In this document: positions 1 through 6,169 of the stretch, piece by piece
Numbering within the stretch: position 1 is the stretch's first letter
Layout of the letters: each line of letters starts with the position of its first letter
Assembly (NCBI GenBank): GCA_947623755.1
Contig: CANQHB010000020.1
Coordinates: 1-13,591 of the forward strand
Length of the DNA stretch: 13,591 nt
Origin: an uncultured Bacilli bacterium
Lineage (GTDB): Bacteria > Bacillota_I > Bacilli_A > RF39 > UBA660
Direction of reading: 5' to 3'
Notes under the pieces: model-generated
Told to the model about the DNA's origin: nothing
Database searches by the model: none
The model's input: only the letters and a program-made list of their open reading frames with translations
Made by a program: the position numbers and the translations under genes

Positions 1-618
1 TATAATTATGACCCTAATCGTAAAAATATTGCCTTAACTTTTGATGATGGACCCAGTAGTAAATATAATCCTTTAATTTTAGCCGAATTAGCTAAAAATA
101 AAGCTCACGCCACCTTCTTTATGGTTGGGAATATGATGAATAGTTGTCAAAGCTGTGTTCTAAATACTTACCAGTCTGGTAATGAAGTTGCCTCTCACAC
201 CTATGAACACATGAATATTAAAAATAATTCCGTTGAAAAAGTAAGTACTAGCATAAATAAAGTAAAAGAGCTTTATACCAGTATTACTGGCGACACTATT
301 AAACTTTTACGTCCTCCTTATGGAGCATATAGTAAAACTAACCTCGAAAATATTAGTGAGCCTTTAATCTTATGGAATTTAGATACCAATGATTGGCGTT
401 ATCGTGACGTTGAAAAAATTACTACTTACATTAAAGAAAATGCTAGTGATGGTTCTATTATTCTTATGCATGAACTATATGAAACCAGTTATCAAGCCGT
501 CGTCGAAATATTACCATGGCTATACGCTAATGGCTATAATGTAGTAAGTGTCTCTGAATTAGCTAAACTTCAAAATCGGACTATTGAACCAGGTAAAGCT
601 TATACCTCACTTAAATAA
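1..618 (+). CDS. Polysaccharide deacetylase (NodB domain), 5' end missing
   Basis: The reading frame is open from base 1, so the gene starts before the window; 205 codons are visible. It is a NodB-type carbohydrate esterase (family CE4), which removes N-acetyl groups from peptidoglycan or another surface polysaccharide in a metal-dependent reaction. The family motifs appear in order, numbered from base 1: TFDDGP (residues 13-18, catalytic and metal-binding Asp), SHTYEH (65-70, the two metal His), RPPYGAY (104-110), LDTNDW (127-132) and ILMHELY (154-160, with the late catalytic His). Nearly the whole catalytic domain is present and ends soon after the last motif. A signal peptide or membrane anchor would be expected in the missing N-terminus. 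A methionine in frame at 121 is not the real start, because motif 1 lies upstream of it. The natural substrate cannot be told from sequence. Confidence 0.93.
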   Translation, partial: YNYDPNRKNIALTFDDGPSSKYNPLILAELAKNKAHATFFMVGNMMNSCQSCVLNTYQSGNEVASHTYEHMNIKNNSVEKVSTSINKVKELYTSITGDTIKLLRPPYGAYSKTNLENISEPLILWNLDTNDWRYRDVEKITTYIKENASDGSIILMHELYETSYQAVVEILPWLYANGYNVVSVSELAKLQNRTIEPGKAYTSLK

Positions 619-619
619 A

Positions 620-648
620 TTGCCAAAAATCTCTTTTTGTGCTAAACT
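620..648 (+). promoter_or_regulatory. Predicted SigA promoter for the gene at 673
   Basis: A -35 box TTGCCA (620-625) is separated by 17 bases from a -10 box TAAACT (643-648), which is preceded by TGC to give an extended -10. Transcription would start near 655, leaving a leader of about 18 bases that carries the AAAGGAG ribosome binding site. The boxes lie inside the hairpin described at 625-672. Confidence 0.55.
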
Positions 649-672
649 ATTGTAGCGAAAGGAGATTTTTTT
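625..672 (+). terminator. Possible intrinsic terminator of the deacetylase gene, overlapping the next RBS
   Basis: An inverted repeat pairs 625-638 with 657-670. The pairing can continue as GCTA (641-644) with TAGC (653-656) around an 8-base loop, with a 2-base bulge and two G-T pairs. The right arm runs into a T tract (666-672). In readthrough RNA the right arm includes the AAAGGAG ribosome binding site of the next gene, so the same structure could both stop transcription and hide that site. The stem is AU-rich, so terminator strength is uncertain. Confidence 0.5.
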
Positions 673-1092
673 ATGGATTTATACCAAGAACATAATCAAA
701 ATCTTAAATTTATAATGTCCACCATCCCCAATTTTGAATATCAAATTGAGTTATTAAAACTGTTAACTGAGTATAACAATAAATTAATCTCTAAAGCTTT
801 AAAAAAAGGTGTTATAGTAAGTGGCCTTACTAATTTAGACGATTCTACTTATGAATTAATTAAAAATACTAATTGGCTTATCATGGCTAGTAAAAGTAAA
901 ATCAGTACATTAATTATTTATGGCACGCATAACTTAAATGAAAGCCAAATAAAAGCCGTTATTGCCGATGAACAAAGTTTAATCACCGAATTTTATAACA
1001 AGCAAAATAGTTTAAATTTCCGTATTCTAAATCTTTTCGGTATTATTAATACGATTACTAAATATTTAGAAAACCCTGGACTATCTAGATAA
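673..1092 (+). CDS. Small protein of unknown function
   Basis: A 139-residue protein that I do not recognise. The start is well supported by AAAGGAG (658-664) at a normal distance from the ATG and by a promoter just upstream. The protein looks soluble and mixed alpha/beta: an amphipathic N-terminal helical region (about residues 1-45), then alternating short hydrophobic stretches such as LIMAS and STLIIYG in the middle, and a helical C-terminus. There is no signal peptide, clear membrane segment, cysteine cluster or recognisable catalytic motif. It ends convergently with the minus-strand gene, sharing 8 bases. Base and codon use match the neighbours, so there is no sign of recent transfer. 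Confidence 0.65.
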   Translation: MDLYQEHNQNLKFIMSTIPNFEYQIELLKLLTEYNNKLISKALKKGVIVSGLTNLDDSTYELIKNTNWLIMASKSKISTLIIYGTHNLNESQIKAVIADEQSLITEFYNKQNSLNFRILNLFGIINTITKYLENPGLSR

Positions 1093-1459
1093 ATCCAATA
1101 TCTTCATCTGGTCCTCCTCGGTTAATTTCTCCCACTAAAGCTAAAGCTCCGGCGACTAAAAATAGTAGGGAAGAAATAAGGCCAATATGAACATTTAAAA
1201 CTTCCTTTCGAGAAGCATCTCTTTTTAATGTCTGAATATCTTCATAATTAAGTAAAACAAAATAAAGATAAATAAAAAAAGCCACACTAAAAATTGTAAT
1301 ATTTAACACTTTAAATTTCTTTTGTCCGCTAGTATCACCTGTAAGTAAATAATTCCGTTCATAATTATTCGATAATAAAGCCCCAATCACAATAAAAAAA
1401 TATATTAGCCATATTAAATCTTCATTCTTAAGTCTCTGTAATTTAACACCAATATTCAT
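1085..1459 (-). CDS. Small three-helix membrane protein, unknown function
   Basis: A 124-residue protein with three predicted membrane helices, at about residues 15-30, 51-72 and 90-112. A short polar loop with a TGDTSGQKK stretch lies between helices 1 and 2, and a basic loop (KRDASRKE) between helices 2 and 3. The hydrophobic pattern and the absence of any competing plus-strand gene argue that it is real. The C-terminal tail (RGGPDEDIGFI) is acidic. Its stop codon is TAG. The weak point is the start: no Shine-Dalgarno sequence precedes the ATG at 1459, and only 66 bases separate it from the divergent gene at 1526, so translation may be weak or leaderless. I do not recognise a family. Confidence 0.6.
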   Translation of the reverse strand: MNIGVKLQRLKNEDLIWLIYFFIVIGALLSNNYERNYLLTGDTSGQKKFKVLNITIFSVAFFIYLYFVLLNYEDIQTLKRDASRKEVLNVHIGLISSLLFLVAGALALVGEINRGGPDEDIGFI

Positions 1460-1470
1460 ATTAAAATATA

Positions 1471-1499
1471 TTGCTGTAAAGAGTTTATTATGTTAAAAT
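1471..1499 (+). promoter_or_regulatory. Predicted SigA promoter for the repeat protein gene
   Basis: TTGCTG (1471-1476) and TAAAAT (1494-1499) are 17 bases apart, and TGT in front of the -10 makes it an extended type. Transcription would start near 1506, about 20 bases before the ATG at 1526. It sits in the divergent 66-base gap between two genes. Confidence 0.7.
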
Positions 1500-1525
1500 A
1501 AATAATTAAAGAAAAGAGTGATAAT

Positions 1526-2551
1526 ATGACTTATGAAAATATGTATGACACATTAGAATATATGAAAAAGAATAATTTAAGGATTACTGAAGAACTATTA
1601 AATACTTTAAAATTCGCTCATCGTCTTTCGAGTAAAGATATGGCCATTTTAAAGTTACCTCTTGAATATATTAAAATATTTATTAAACAACCTAATCCCG
1701 AACTTTTGGAATTTTTAATGATAGCGCATAAAAAGAAATATGATTTTGCCAAAGTAACCAATTATAGTTATTTTTTGATATCACCCAATAATTCTTATCG
1801 TAATGAATATCGTAAATTACTTTTAAAAGCTTTCCAAAACGAAGATATCTTTAATTCTGATTTTGCCATGAACTTAATTATAAATCAAATATATCTTAAA
1901 AAATTAGAGGCTCTAATTAAAGCTTGTGAAATTCCTGAAATAAGAAATAACCACCATCTATTAAATATTATAAGTAGTGTTAAAGAAGCTGAAGAAATGA
2001 CTGCTTTAACCGAAGCCTTTAAACATGAAGAAATTAGAACTAATCCCGTCGCGATTGATTACCTATCTAAACAAAAATATGTTGAGGGTATTATTACCGT
2101 TACGAAGGCTCTTTTAAATCCTAATATAAAAAGCAATCCTCAAGCTCTAGCTTTAATTGCTCGTACTGAAAATATTTTTTTACAGTCTGTTTTATATGAA
2201 GCTTGTTTAAATCCTAAGATTCTAAAAGACTTTGAATTTCTAACTTTTTTAACTAAAATACCTTCTCCATATGAAAAAGTTAAAATTTTTGTTGAAGCTT
2301 ATAGTAACCTAAATCCAAAAGAATATCAAGAATTTATGGCTTTTTATGAGTCTAATAAATTATGCTCGGTCAGTATATTAGAATCGAAATGTGAATATCT
2401 AATTGAAAGGCGAAATTTAGGTATTTATGAAGAAAAATTAAATTCTTGCTTAGCAACCGGTGATATCGAAAAGTTTATGCTAGAATATCGCCAAATTGCT
2501 AATAACCCCACTTTAAGAAGAGTAAAACATTTTAATATTCCAACTGAATAA
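1526..2551 (+). CDS. Helical tandem-repeat protein, unknown function
   Basis: A 341-residue, largely helical protein with no signal peptide or membrane segment, so probably cytoplasmic. From about residue 100 to 260 it contains a tandem repeat with a period of 31 residues. The repeat markers fall at residues 102 (AFQNEDI), 133 (ACEIPEI), 164 (AFKHEEI), 195 (ALLNPNI), 226 (ACLNPKI) and 258 (AYSN), a spacing of 31, 31, 31, 31 and 32. Each unit has a hydrophobic/Ala position, a short acidic or Asn-Pro turn, an Ile, then about two helices. This resembles a solenoid of helical hairpins (TPR, HEAT or Pumilio class), but the period does not equal the 34-36 of TPR, PPR or Pumilio repeats. Such proteins usually bind other proteins or nucleic acid. 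The N-terminal 100 residues may hold diverged units. It has its own promoter and terminator and sits just before the heat-shock operon, and I do not recognise a named family. Confidence 0.8.
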   Translation: MTYENMYDTLEYMKKNNLRITEELLNTLKFAHRLSSKDMAILKLPLEYIKIFIKQPNPELLEFLMIAHKKKYDFAKVTNYSYFLISPNNSYRNEYRKLLLKAFQNEDIFNSDFAMNLIINQIYLKKLEALIKACEIPEIRNNHHLLNIISSVKEAEEMTALTEAFKHEEIRTNPVAIDYLSKQKYVEGIITVTKALLNPNIKSNPQALALIARTENIFLQSVLYEACLNPKILKDFEFLTFLTKIPSPYEKVKIFVEAYSNLNPKEYQEFMAFYESNKLCSVSILESKCEYLIERRNLGIYEEKLNSCLATGDIEKFMLEYRQIANNPTLRRVKHFNIPTE

Positions 2552-2562
2552 GTTGGTTTTTT
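2540..2562 (+). terminator. Short intrinsic terminator after the repeat protein
   Basis: CCAACT (2540-2545) pairs with AGTTGG (2551-2556) around a 5-base loop, followed by six T (2557-2562). The stem overlaps the last codons and the TAA stop of the upstream gene. At 6 bp it is short, but shape and position are typical. Confidence 0.65.
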
Positions 2563-2587
2563 CATAAAAAAAATATTTTTTGTCAAA

Positions 2588-2615
2588 TTAGCAGTTATAT
2601 ATTGACAAGTGCTAA
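2588..2615 (+). promoter_or_regulatory. Degenerate CIRCE-like inverted repeat over the -35 box
   Basis: TTAGCAGTT (2588-2596) and AAGTGCTAA (2607-2615) resemble the two CIRCE half-sites, matching 7 of 9 and 8 of 9 consensus bases, but the spacer is 10 bases instead of 9. The right half overlaps the -35 hexamer by one base and occupies the space just downstream of it. It may be a weak second HrcA site or a decayed copy. Confidence 0.4.
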
Positions 2616-2630
2616 GCATAATATTATAAT
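2602..2630 (+). promoter_or_regulatory. Consensus SigA promoter of the heat-shock operon
   Basis: A perfect TTGACA (2602-2607) and a perfect TATAAT (2625-2630) are separated by 17 bases. Transcription should begin near 2637, inside the left arm of the CIRCE operator. An A/T tract at 2566-2581 lies upstream and could help promoter activity. A consensus promoter blocked by a repressor is the usual arrangement for HrcA-controlled operons. Confidence 0.92.
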
Positions 2631-2634
2631 GTAT

Positions 2635-2661
2635 TTAGCACTAAAGAAGTAGTAGTGCTAA
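2635..2661 (+). promoter_or_regulatory. CIRCE operator (HrcA binding site)
   Basis: TTAGCACTA (2635-2643), a 9-base spacer (2644-2652), and TAGTGCTAA (2653-2661) form a perfect 9-bp inverted repeat. It matches the CIRCE consensus TTAGCACTC-N9-GAGTGCTAA at 16 of 18 positions. The two changes are symmetric (inner C to A, inner G to T), so dyad symmetry is kept. It covers the predicted transcription start and leads directly into the hrcA ribosome binding site, so HrcA bound here would block initiation. Confidence 0.95.
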
Positions 2662-2673
2662 AAAGGTGATATC

Positions 2674-3678
2674 ATGGATGAAAGACAAAAGAACCTATTA
2701 AAAGAAATTGTGGAATGCTACATTAAAGAAGCTAAACCGATTGGTTCCAAATATTTATGTACGAAATTTAATTGTTCTAGTGCCACCATTCGTAATGAAA
2801 TGGCCTTTCTAGAAAAATTAGGTTTAATCGAAAAAAACCATGTTTCAAGTGGTCGGATTCCTAGTGAAGCTGGTTATAAATATTACGTTAATAATTTAAT
2901 GCAGCCGAAAGAATTAACTGGTGAAGATATGTTAAAACTCCAAACCATCTTTGCTAATAAAGATTTAGTTGTAAGTGACGCGATACTAAAATGCTTAGAA
3001 ATAATTAGTGATATTACGAATTATACTAGTGTTGCTTTAGGTAAACAATCAAATGAAAATTCTCTTAAGCAAATATCCATAATTCCTTTAGATGACAATA
3101 AAATTGTTGCTCTAGTTTGTACTGATAAAGGTATAGTAAAAAATAAACAATTTACTATCCCTGAAAATATCAACTTAATGGAAGTAGTAAAAACTAGCGA
3201 AATAATTAATAAAATGTTAATAGGTACGCCAATTCCTATGATTGCCGAACGCTTAGAATATGAAATAAAACCCGTTATCCAGCAGCAAATAGCTCAGTAT
3301 GAGACTATCTATGATATTTTCTATAATGCTTTTAATGATTTTGTAAGCTCTAAAGAAAATTTTCATGTTGTCGGTCAATCGAAAATGCTTACTCAGCCCG
3401 AATATAATGATTCTAATGAAATAAAAAAACTTATTACTAAACTCGAAGATGAAGAGGCCATTCGGAGAATTGAAAAAACGGATGACAACAATAATATTAG
3501 CATTTATATTGGGAAAGAAAATGAGTTTGATGATAATGTTACGGTCATTAAAACTAATTATAATTTAAGAGGCGAAAAGGGGACTATTGCAATAATTGGC
3601 CCTAAGCGAATGGAATATGACCGTGTTGTCGGGGTTTTAAATATTTTAAATAAGTGGTTAGAAGAAAAAGGTGAATAA
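2674..3678 (+). CDS. hrcA: Heat-inducible transcription repressor HrcA
   Basis: A 334-residue protein, close to the usual length of about 340. HrcA binds CIRCE and represses the hrcA-grpE-dnaK-dnaJ operon at normal temperature; in the known system its activity depends on GroEL. The N-terminal winged helix-turn-helix (about residues 1-75) shows the family pattern: SSATIRNEM (recognition helix region, from residue 35), LEKLGLIEKNH and SSGRIPSEAGYKYYV. The remaining part is the GAF-like dimerisation region, ending in the family-typical IAIIGPKRMEYDRVVGVLNIL-like block. The start follows AAGGTGA at good spacing. It is the first gene after the CIRCE site, so it should be autoregulated. The stop TAA is followed at once by the grpE ATG with no spacer, which suggests translational coupling. 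Confidence 0.97.
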   Translation: MDERQKNLLKEIVECYIKEAKPIGSKYLCTKFNCSSATIRNEMAFLEKLGLIEKNHVSSGRIPSEAGYKYYVNNLMQPKELTGEDMLKLQTIFANKDLVVSDAILKCLEIISDITNYTSVALGKQSNENSLKQISIIPLDDNKIVALVCTDKGIVKNKQFTIPENINLMEVVKTSEIINKMLIGTPIPMIAERLEYEIKPVIQQQIAQYETIYDIFYNAFNDFVSSKENFHVVGQSKMLTQPEYNDSNEIKKLITKLEDEEAIRRIEKTDDNNNISIYIGKENEFDDNVTVIKTNYNLRGEKGTIAIIGPKRMEYDRVVGVLNILNKWLEEKGE

Positions 3679-4287
3679 ATGGAAAATGAAGAAATGAAAA
3701 CTGCCGAAGTAAAAGAGCCGTCTAAAGAGATTGAAAATACTACTCCAACTAATGCCGAAAATGCTCCCAATACGACTCCTACTGAAGAACCCAAAAAAGG
3801 ATTCGGCAAAAAGAAAGAAAAACACAAAAAAATTGATTCGGAAAAAGATGAATTAATAAAAGCTAATTTAGAGCTTAAAGAAAAAGTCTTAAGAATCACG
3901 GCCGAAATGCAAAATATGAAACGGCGTTATGACTTAGACTTTCAAAACATGTGTAAATATGAAGGAATGTCTCTAATAACCGAAATTCTTCCCGTTATCG
4001 ATAATTTTGAACGGGCTATGAATATTAAAACTGAAGGTGCTGAAAAGTTCTTATCCGGTTTTAAAATGATTTATGAGAATTTAATAACTATTCTTCATAA
4101 CAAAGGTGTTACGGAAATTGATACGTTAAATAAAGAATTTGACCCTAATATCATGAATGCCGTGATGACCGAAGAAAATAAAGAAGTTGTCAATAACATT
4201 GTCCTCGATTGTTTACAAAAAGGATATATGTATAATGATAGATTAATAAGACCAGCCATGGTTAAAGTAAATGAAAGGAATGATTAA
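3679..4287 (+). CDS. grpE: Nucleotide exchange factor GrpE
   Basis: A 202-residue cochaperone that releases ADP from DnaK as a dimer in the cytoplasm. The first ~55 residues are low-complexity, rich in Pro, Thr, Glu and Lys, and probably disordered. A long helix that would form the dimer coiled coil follows (about 55-95, including ELIKANLELKEKVLR and AEMQNMKRRYD). The central part holds the conserved LPVIDNFERAM (from about residue 105). The C-terminal beta-wing ends in the family signature GYMYNDRLIRPAMVKV. The ribosome binding site AAGGTGA lies inside the end of hrcA, and the ATG directly abuts the hrcA stop. Two bases separate its stop from dnaK, so hrcA, grpE and dnaK are clearly one transcript. 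Confidence 0.97.
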   Translation: MENEEMKTAEVKEPSKEIENTTPTNAENAPNTTPTEEPKKGFGKKKEKHKKIDSEKDELIKANLELKEKVLRITAEMQNMKRRYDLDFQNMCKYEGMSLITEILPVIDNFERAMNIKTEGAEKFLSGFKMIYENLITILHNKGVTEIDTLNKEFDPNIMNAVMTEENKEVVNNIVLDCLQKGYMYNDRLIRPAMVKVNERND

Positions 4288-4289
4288 TA

Positions 4290-6122
4290 ATGGCTAAAAT
4301 TATAGGTATTGATTTAGGTACAACTAATAGTTGTGTCGCTGTCTTAGAAGGGGGAGAACCTAAGGTTATCCCTAATAGTGAAGGAGCTCGTACTACTCCC
4401 TCAGTTGTCGCTTTTAAAGGCGATGAAGAAATGGTTGGGCAAATAGCTCGTAACCAAGCTGTAACTAATGCCAAAAATACCATTTCATCAATTAAAAGAA
4501 AAATGGGAACTAGTGAAAAAGTTGAAGCTAACGGTAAGAAATACACTCCTGAAGAAATAAGCGCTAAGATTCTTGCAAAATTAAAGAAAGACGCTGAAAA
4601 TTATTTAGGCGAAAAAGTAACTAAAGCAGTTATTACCGTTCCGGCTTATTTTAATGACGCAGAACGTCAAGCAACTAAAAATGCTGGTAAAATTGCTGGC
4701 TTAGAGGTTGAAAGAATTATTAATGAACCTACTGCCGCTGCTCTAGCCTATGGTCTTGATAAACAAGATAAATTACAAACTATCCTAGTTTATGACTTAG
4801 GAGGGGGCACTTTCGACGTATCTATTCTTGAACTTGGAGACGGAGTTTTTGAAGTTAAAGCTACGGCCGGTAATAATCGTTTAGGTGGTGATGACTTTGA
4901 TGAAAGAATCATGAACTACTTAGTTGACGAATTTAAAAAAGAAAATGGTATCGATTTATCTAAAGATAAAATGGCTATGCAACGGATTAAAGACGCCGCT
5001 GAAAAAGCTAAGAAAGATTTATCAGGTATGACTAATGCTTCTATAAGCTTACCATTTATTGCTCAAAATGATGATGGACCATTACATTTTGAAACTAGTC
5101 TATCTAAAGCTAAATTCGAAGATTTATGCCGTGACTTATTTGATTCTACTCTAGAACCTGTAAGAAAAGCTTTAAAAGACGCCAAATTATCTCCTAAAGA
5201 TATTGATAAAGTAATATTAGTCGGTGGTTCAACTCGTATTCCTTATATCCAAGACTTAGTTAAAAAAGAATTAGGTCAAGAACCAAATAAGAGTGTTAAC
5301 CCTGATGAAGTAGTCGCTATGGGTGCTGCTATCCAAGGAGGAGTCTTAACTGGTGAAGTTGAAGATATTGTCTTATTAGACGTTACACCATTATCATTAG
5401 GTCTTGAAACTTTAGGTAATGTTATGACTGTCTTAATTCCTCGAAATACTACTATTCCAACCAGCAAGAGTCAAGTATTCTCTACTGCCGCTGATAACCA
5501 ACCTGCTGTTGATATCCACGTTTTACAAGGTGAAAGACCTATGGCCTATGACAATAAAACTTTAGGTAACTTCCAACTTACTAATATTCCACCAGCACCA
5601 AGAGGAGTTCCACAAATTGAAGTTAAATTTGATATTGACGCTAATGGTATTGTAAACGTTACAGCTAAAGATTTAGGTACTAATAAAGAACAATCAATTA
5701 CTATTACCTCATCCACTAATTTAAGTGATGAAGAAATTGATAAAATGATGAAAGAAGCGGAAGCTAATAAAGAAGCCGACGAAAAGAGAAAACAAGCCGC
5801 TGAAGTTCGAAATGACGCTGATAGTATGATTTTTGCAACCGAAAAAGCTCTTAAAGATTTAGGCGATAAAGTCGATGAAAAAGACAAAAAAGAAGCCGAA
5901 GAAAAAATCGAAACTTTAAAGAAATCGCTTGAAGGCGAAGACGCTGATGAAATCAAGAAAAACACTGAAGCTTTAAATGACGTTGCTATGCGTCTTGCTA
6001 CTAAAGTTTACGAAGAAGCTGCTAAAAATAAAGAAACAGCTAAAGAAGAACCAGCAACTGATTCAGCCGATACCAAGTCTAAAAATGATGACGTTGAAGA
6101 AGCAAATTACGAAGAAAAATAA
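4290..6122 (+). CDS. dnaK: Molecular chaperone DnaK (Hsp70)
   Basis: A 610-residue Hsp70, the size typical of Gram-positive DnaK. It binds exposed hydrophobic peptides in an ATP-driven cycle, with DnaJ delivering substrates and GrpE exchanging nucleotide. The ATPase domain shows IGIDLGTTNS (residues 5-14), the catalytic-type Lys in IKRKMG (69), NEPTAAALAYG (145-155), DLGGGTFDVS (169-178) and VGGSTRIP (311-318). The hydrophobic interdomain linker VLLDVTPL is at 361-368. The beta-sandwich and helical lid follow, with a Lys/Glu-rich tail ending in acidic residues. All key motifs are intact. The start ATG follows GAAAGGA within the grpE end. It lacks the extra N-terminal segment seen in proteobacterial DnaK, as expected for Firmicutes. 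Confidence 0.99.
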   Translation: MAKIIGIDLGTTNSCVAVLEGGEPKVIPNSEGARTTPSVVAFKGDEEMVGQIARNQAVTNAKNTISSIKRKMGTSEKVEANGKKYTPEEISAKILAKLKKDAENYLGEKVTKAVITVPAYFNDAERQATKNAGKIAGLEVERIINEPTAAALAYGLDKQDKLQTILVYDLGGGTFDVSILELGDGVFEVKATAGNNRLGGDDFDERIMNYLVDEFKKENGIDLSKDKMAMQRIKDAAEKAKKDLSGMTNASISLPFIAQNDDGPLHFETSLSKAKFEDLCRDLFDSTLEPVRKALKDAKLSPKDIDKVILVGGSTRIPYIQDLVKKELGQEPNKSVNPDEVVAMGAAIQGGVLTGEVEDIVLLDVTPLSLGLETLGNVMTVLIPRNTTIPTSKSQVFSTAADNQPAVDIHVLQGERPMAYDNKTLGNFQLTNIPPAPRGVPQIEVKFDIDANGIVNVTAKDLGTNKEQSITITSSTNLSDEEIDKMMKEAEANKEADEKRKQAAEVRNDADSMIFATEKALKDLGDKVDEKDKKEAEEKIETLKKSLEGEDADEIKKNTEALNDVAMRLATKVYEEAAKNKETAKEEPATDSADTKSKNDDVEEANYEEK

Positions 6123-6125
6123 AGT

Positions 6126-6149
6126 AAAGTTCTAGGAAACTAGAACTTT
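6126..6149 (+). other. Perfect hairpin between dnaK and pepF
   Basis: AAAGTTCTAG (6126-6135) and CTAGAACTTT (6140-6149) form a perfect 10-bp stem closed by a GAAA tetraloop (GNRA type). Only a short broken T stretch follows (TTTCTTAAC), so it looks more like a partial terminator, processing site or 3' mRNA stabiliser than a full terminator. It would lower expression of pepF and dnaJ relative to dnaK. Confidence 0.75.
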
Positions 6150-6169
6150 CTTAACTGAAAGGAAATACT

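Noticed and set aside
511..540. TTACCA with perfect TATAAT inside the deacetylase gene as a promoter for the gene at 673
   Set aside because: The TATAAT is a Tyr-Asn codon pair in coding sequence, the -35 match is weak, and a better placed promoter lies at 620-648.
1526..2551. Idea that the repeat protein with recD2 and the membrane proteins forms a defence system
   Set aside because: No nuclease, toxin, reverse transcriptase, methylase or NTPase of a known defence type is present, the genes are far apart, and RecD2 is a housekeeping repair helicase.
2425..2619. 64-codon minus-strand frame across the end of the repeat protein
   Set aside because: It overlaps a coding end and a terminator and has no protein features; it is best explained as chance.
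5546..5965. 139-codon open frame on the minus strand inside dnaK
   Set aside because: Very Ser/Phe-rich composition is the mirror of the Glu/Lys/Asp-rich dnaK C-terminus; the sense gene is certain. The same reasoning removes the minus-strand frames at 3558-3899, 4262-4546, 5276-5467, 8372-8584 and 9469-9669.
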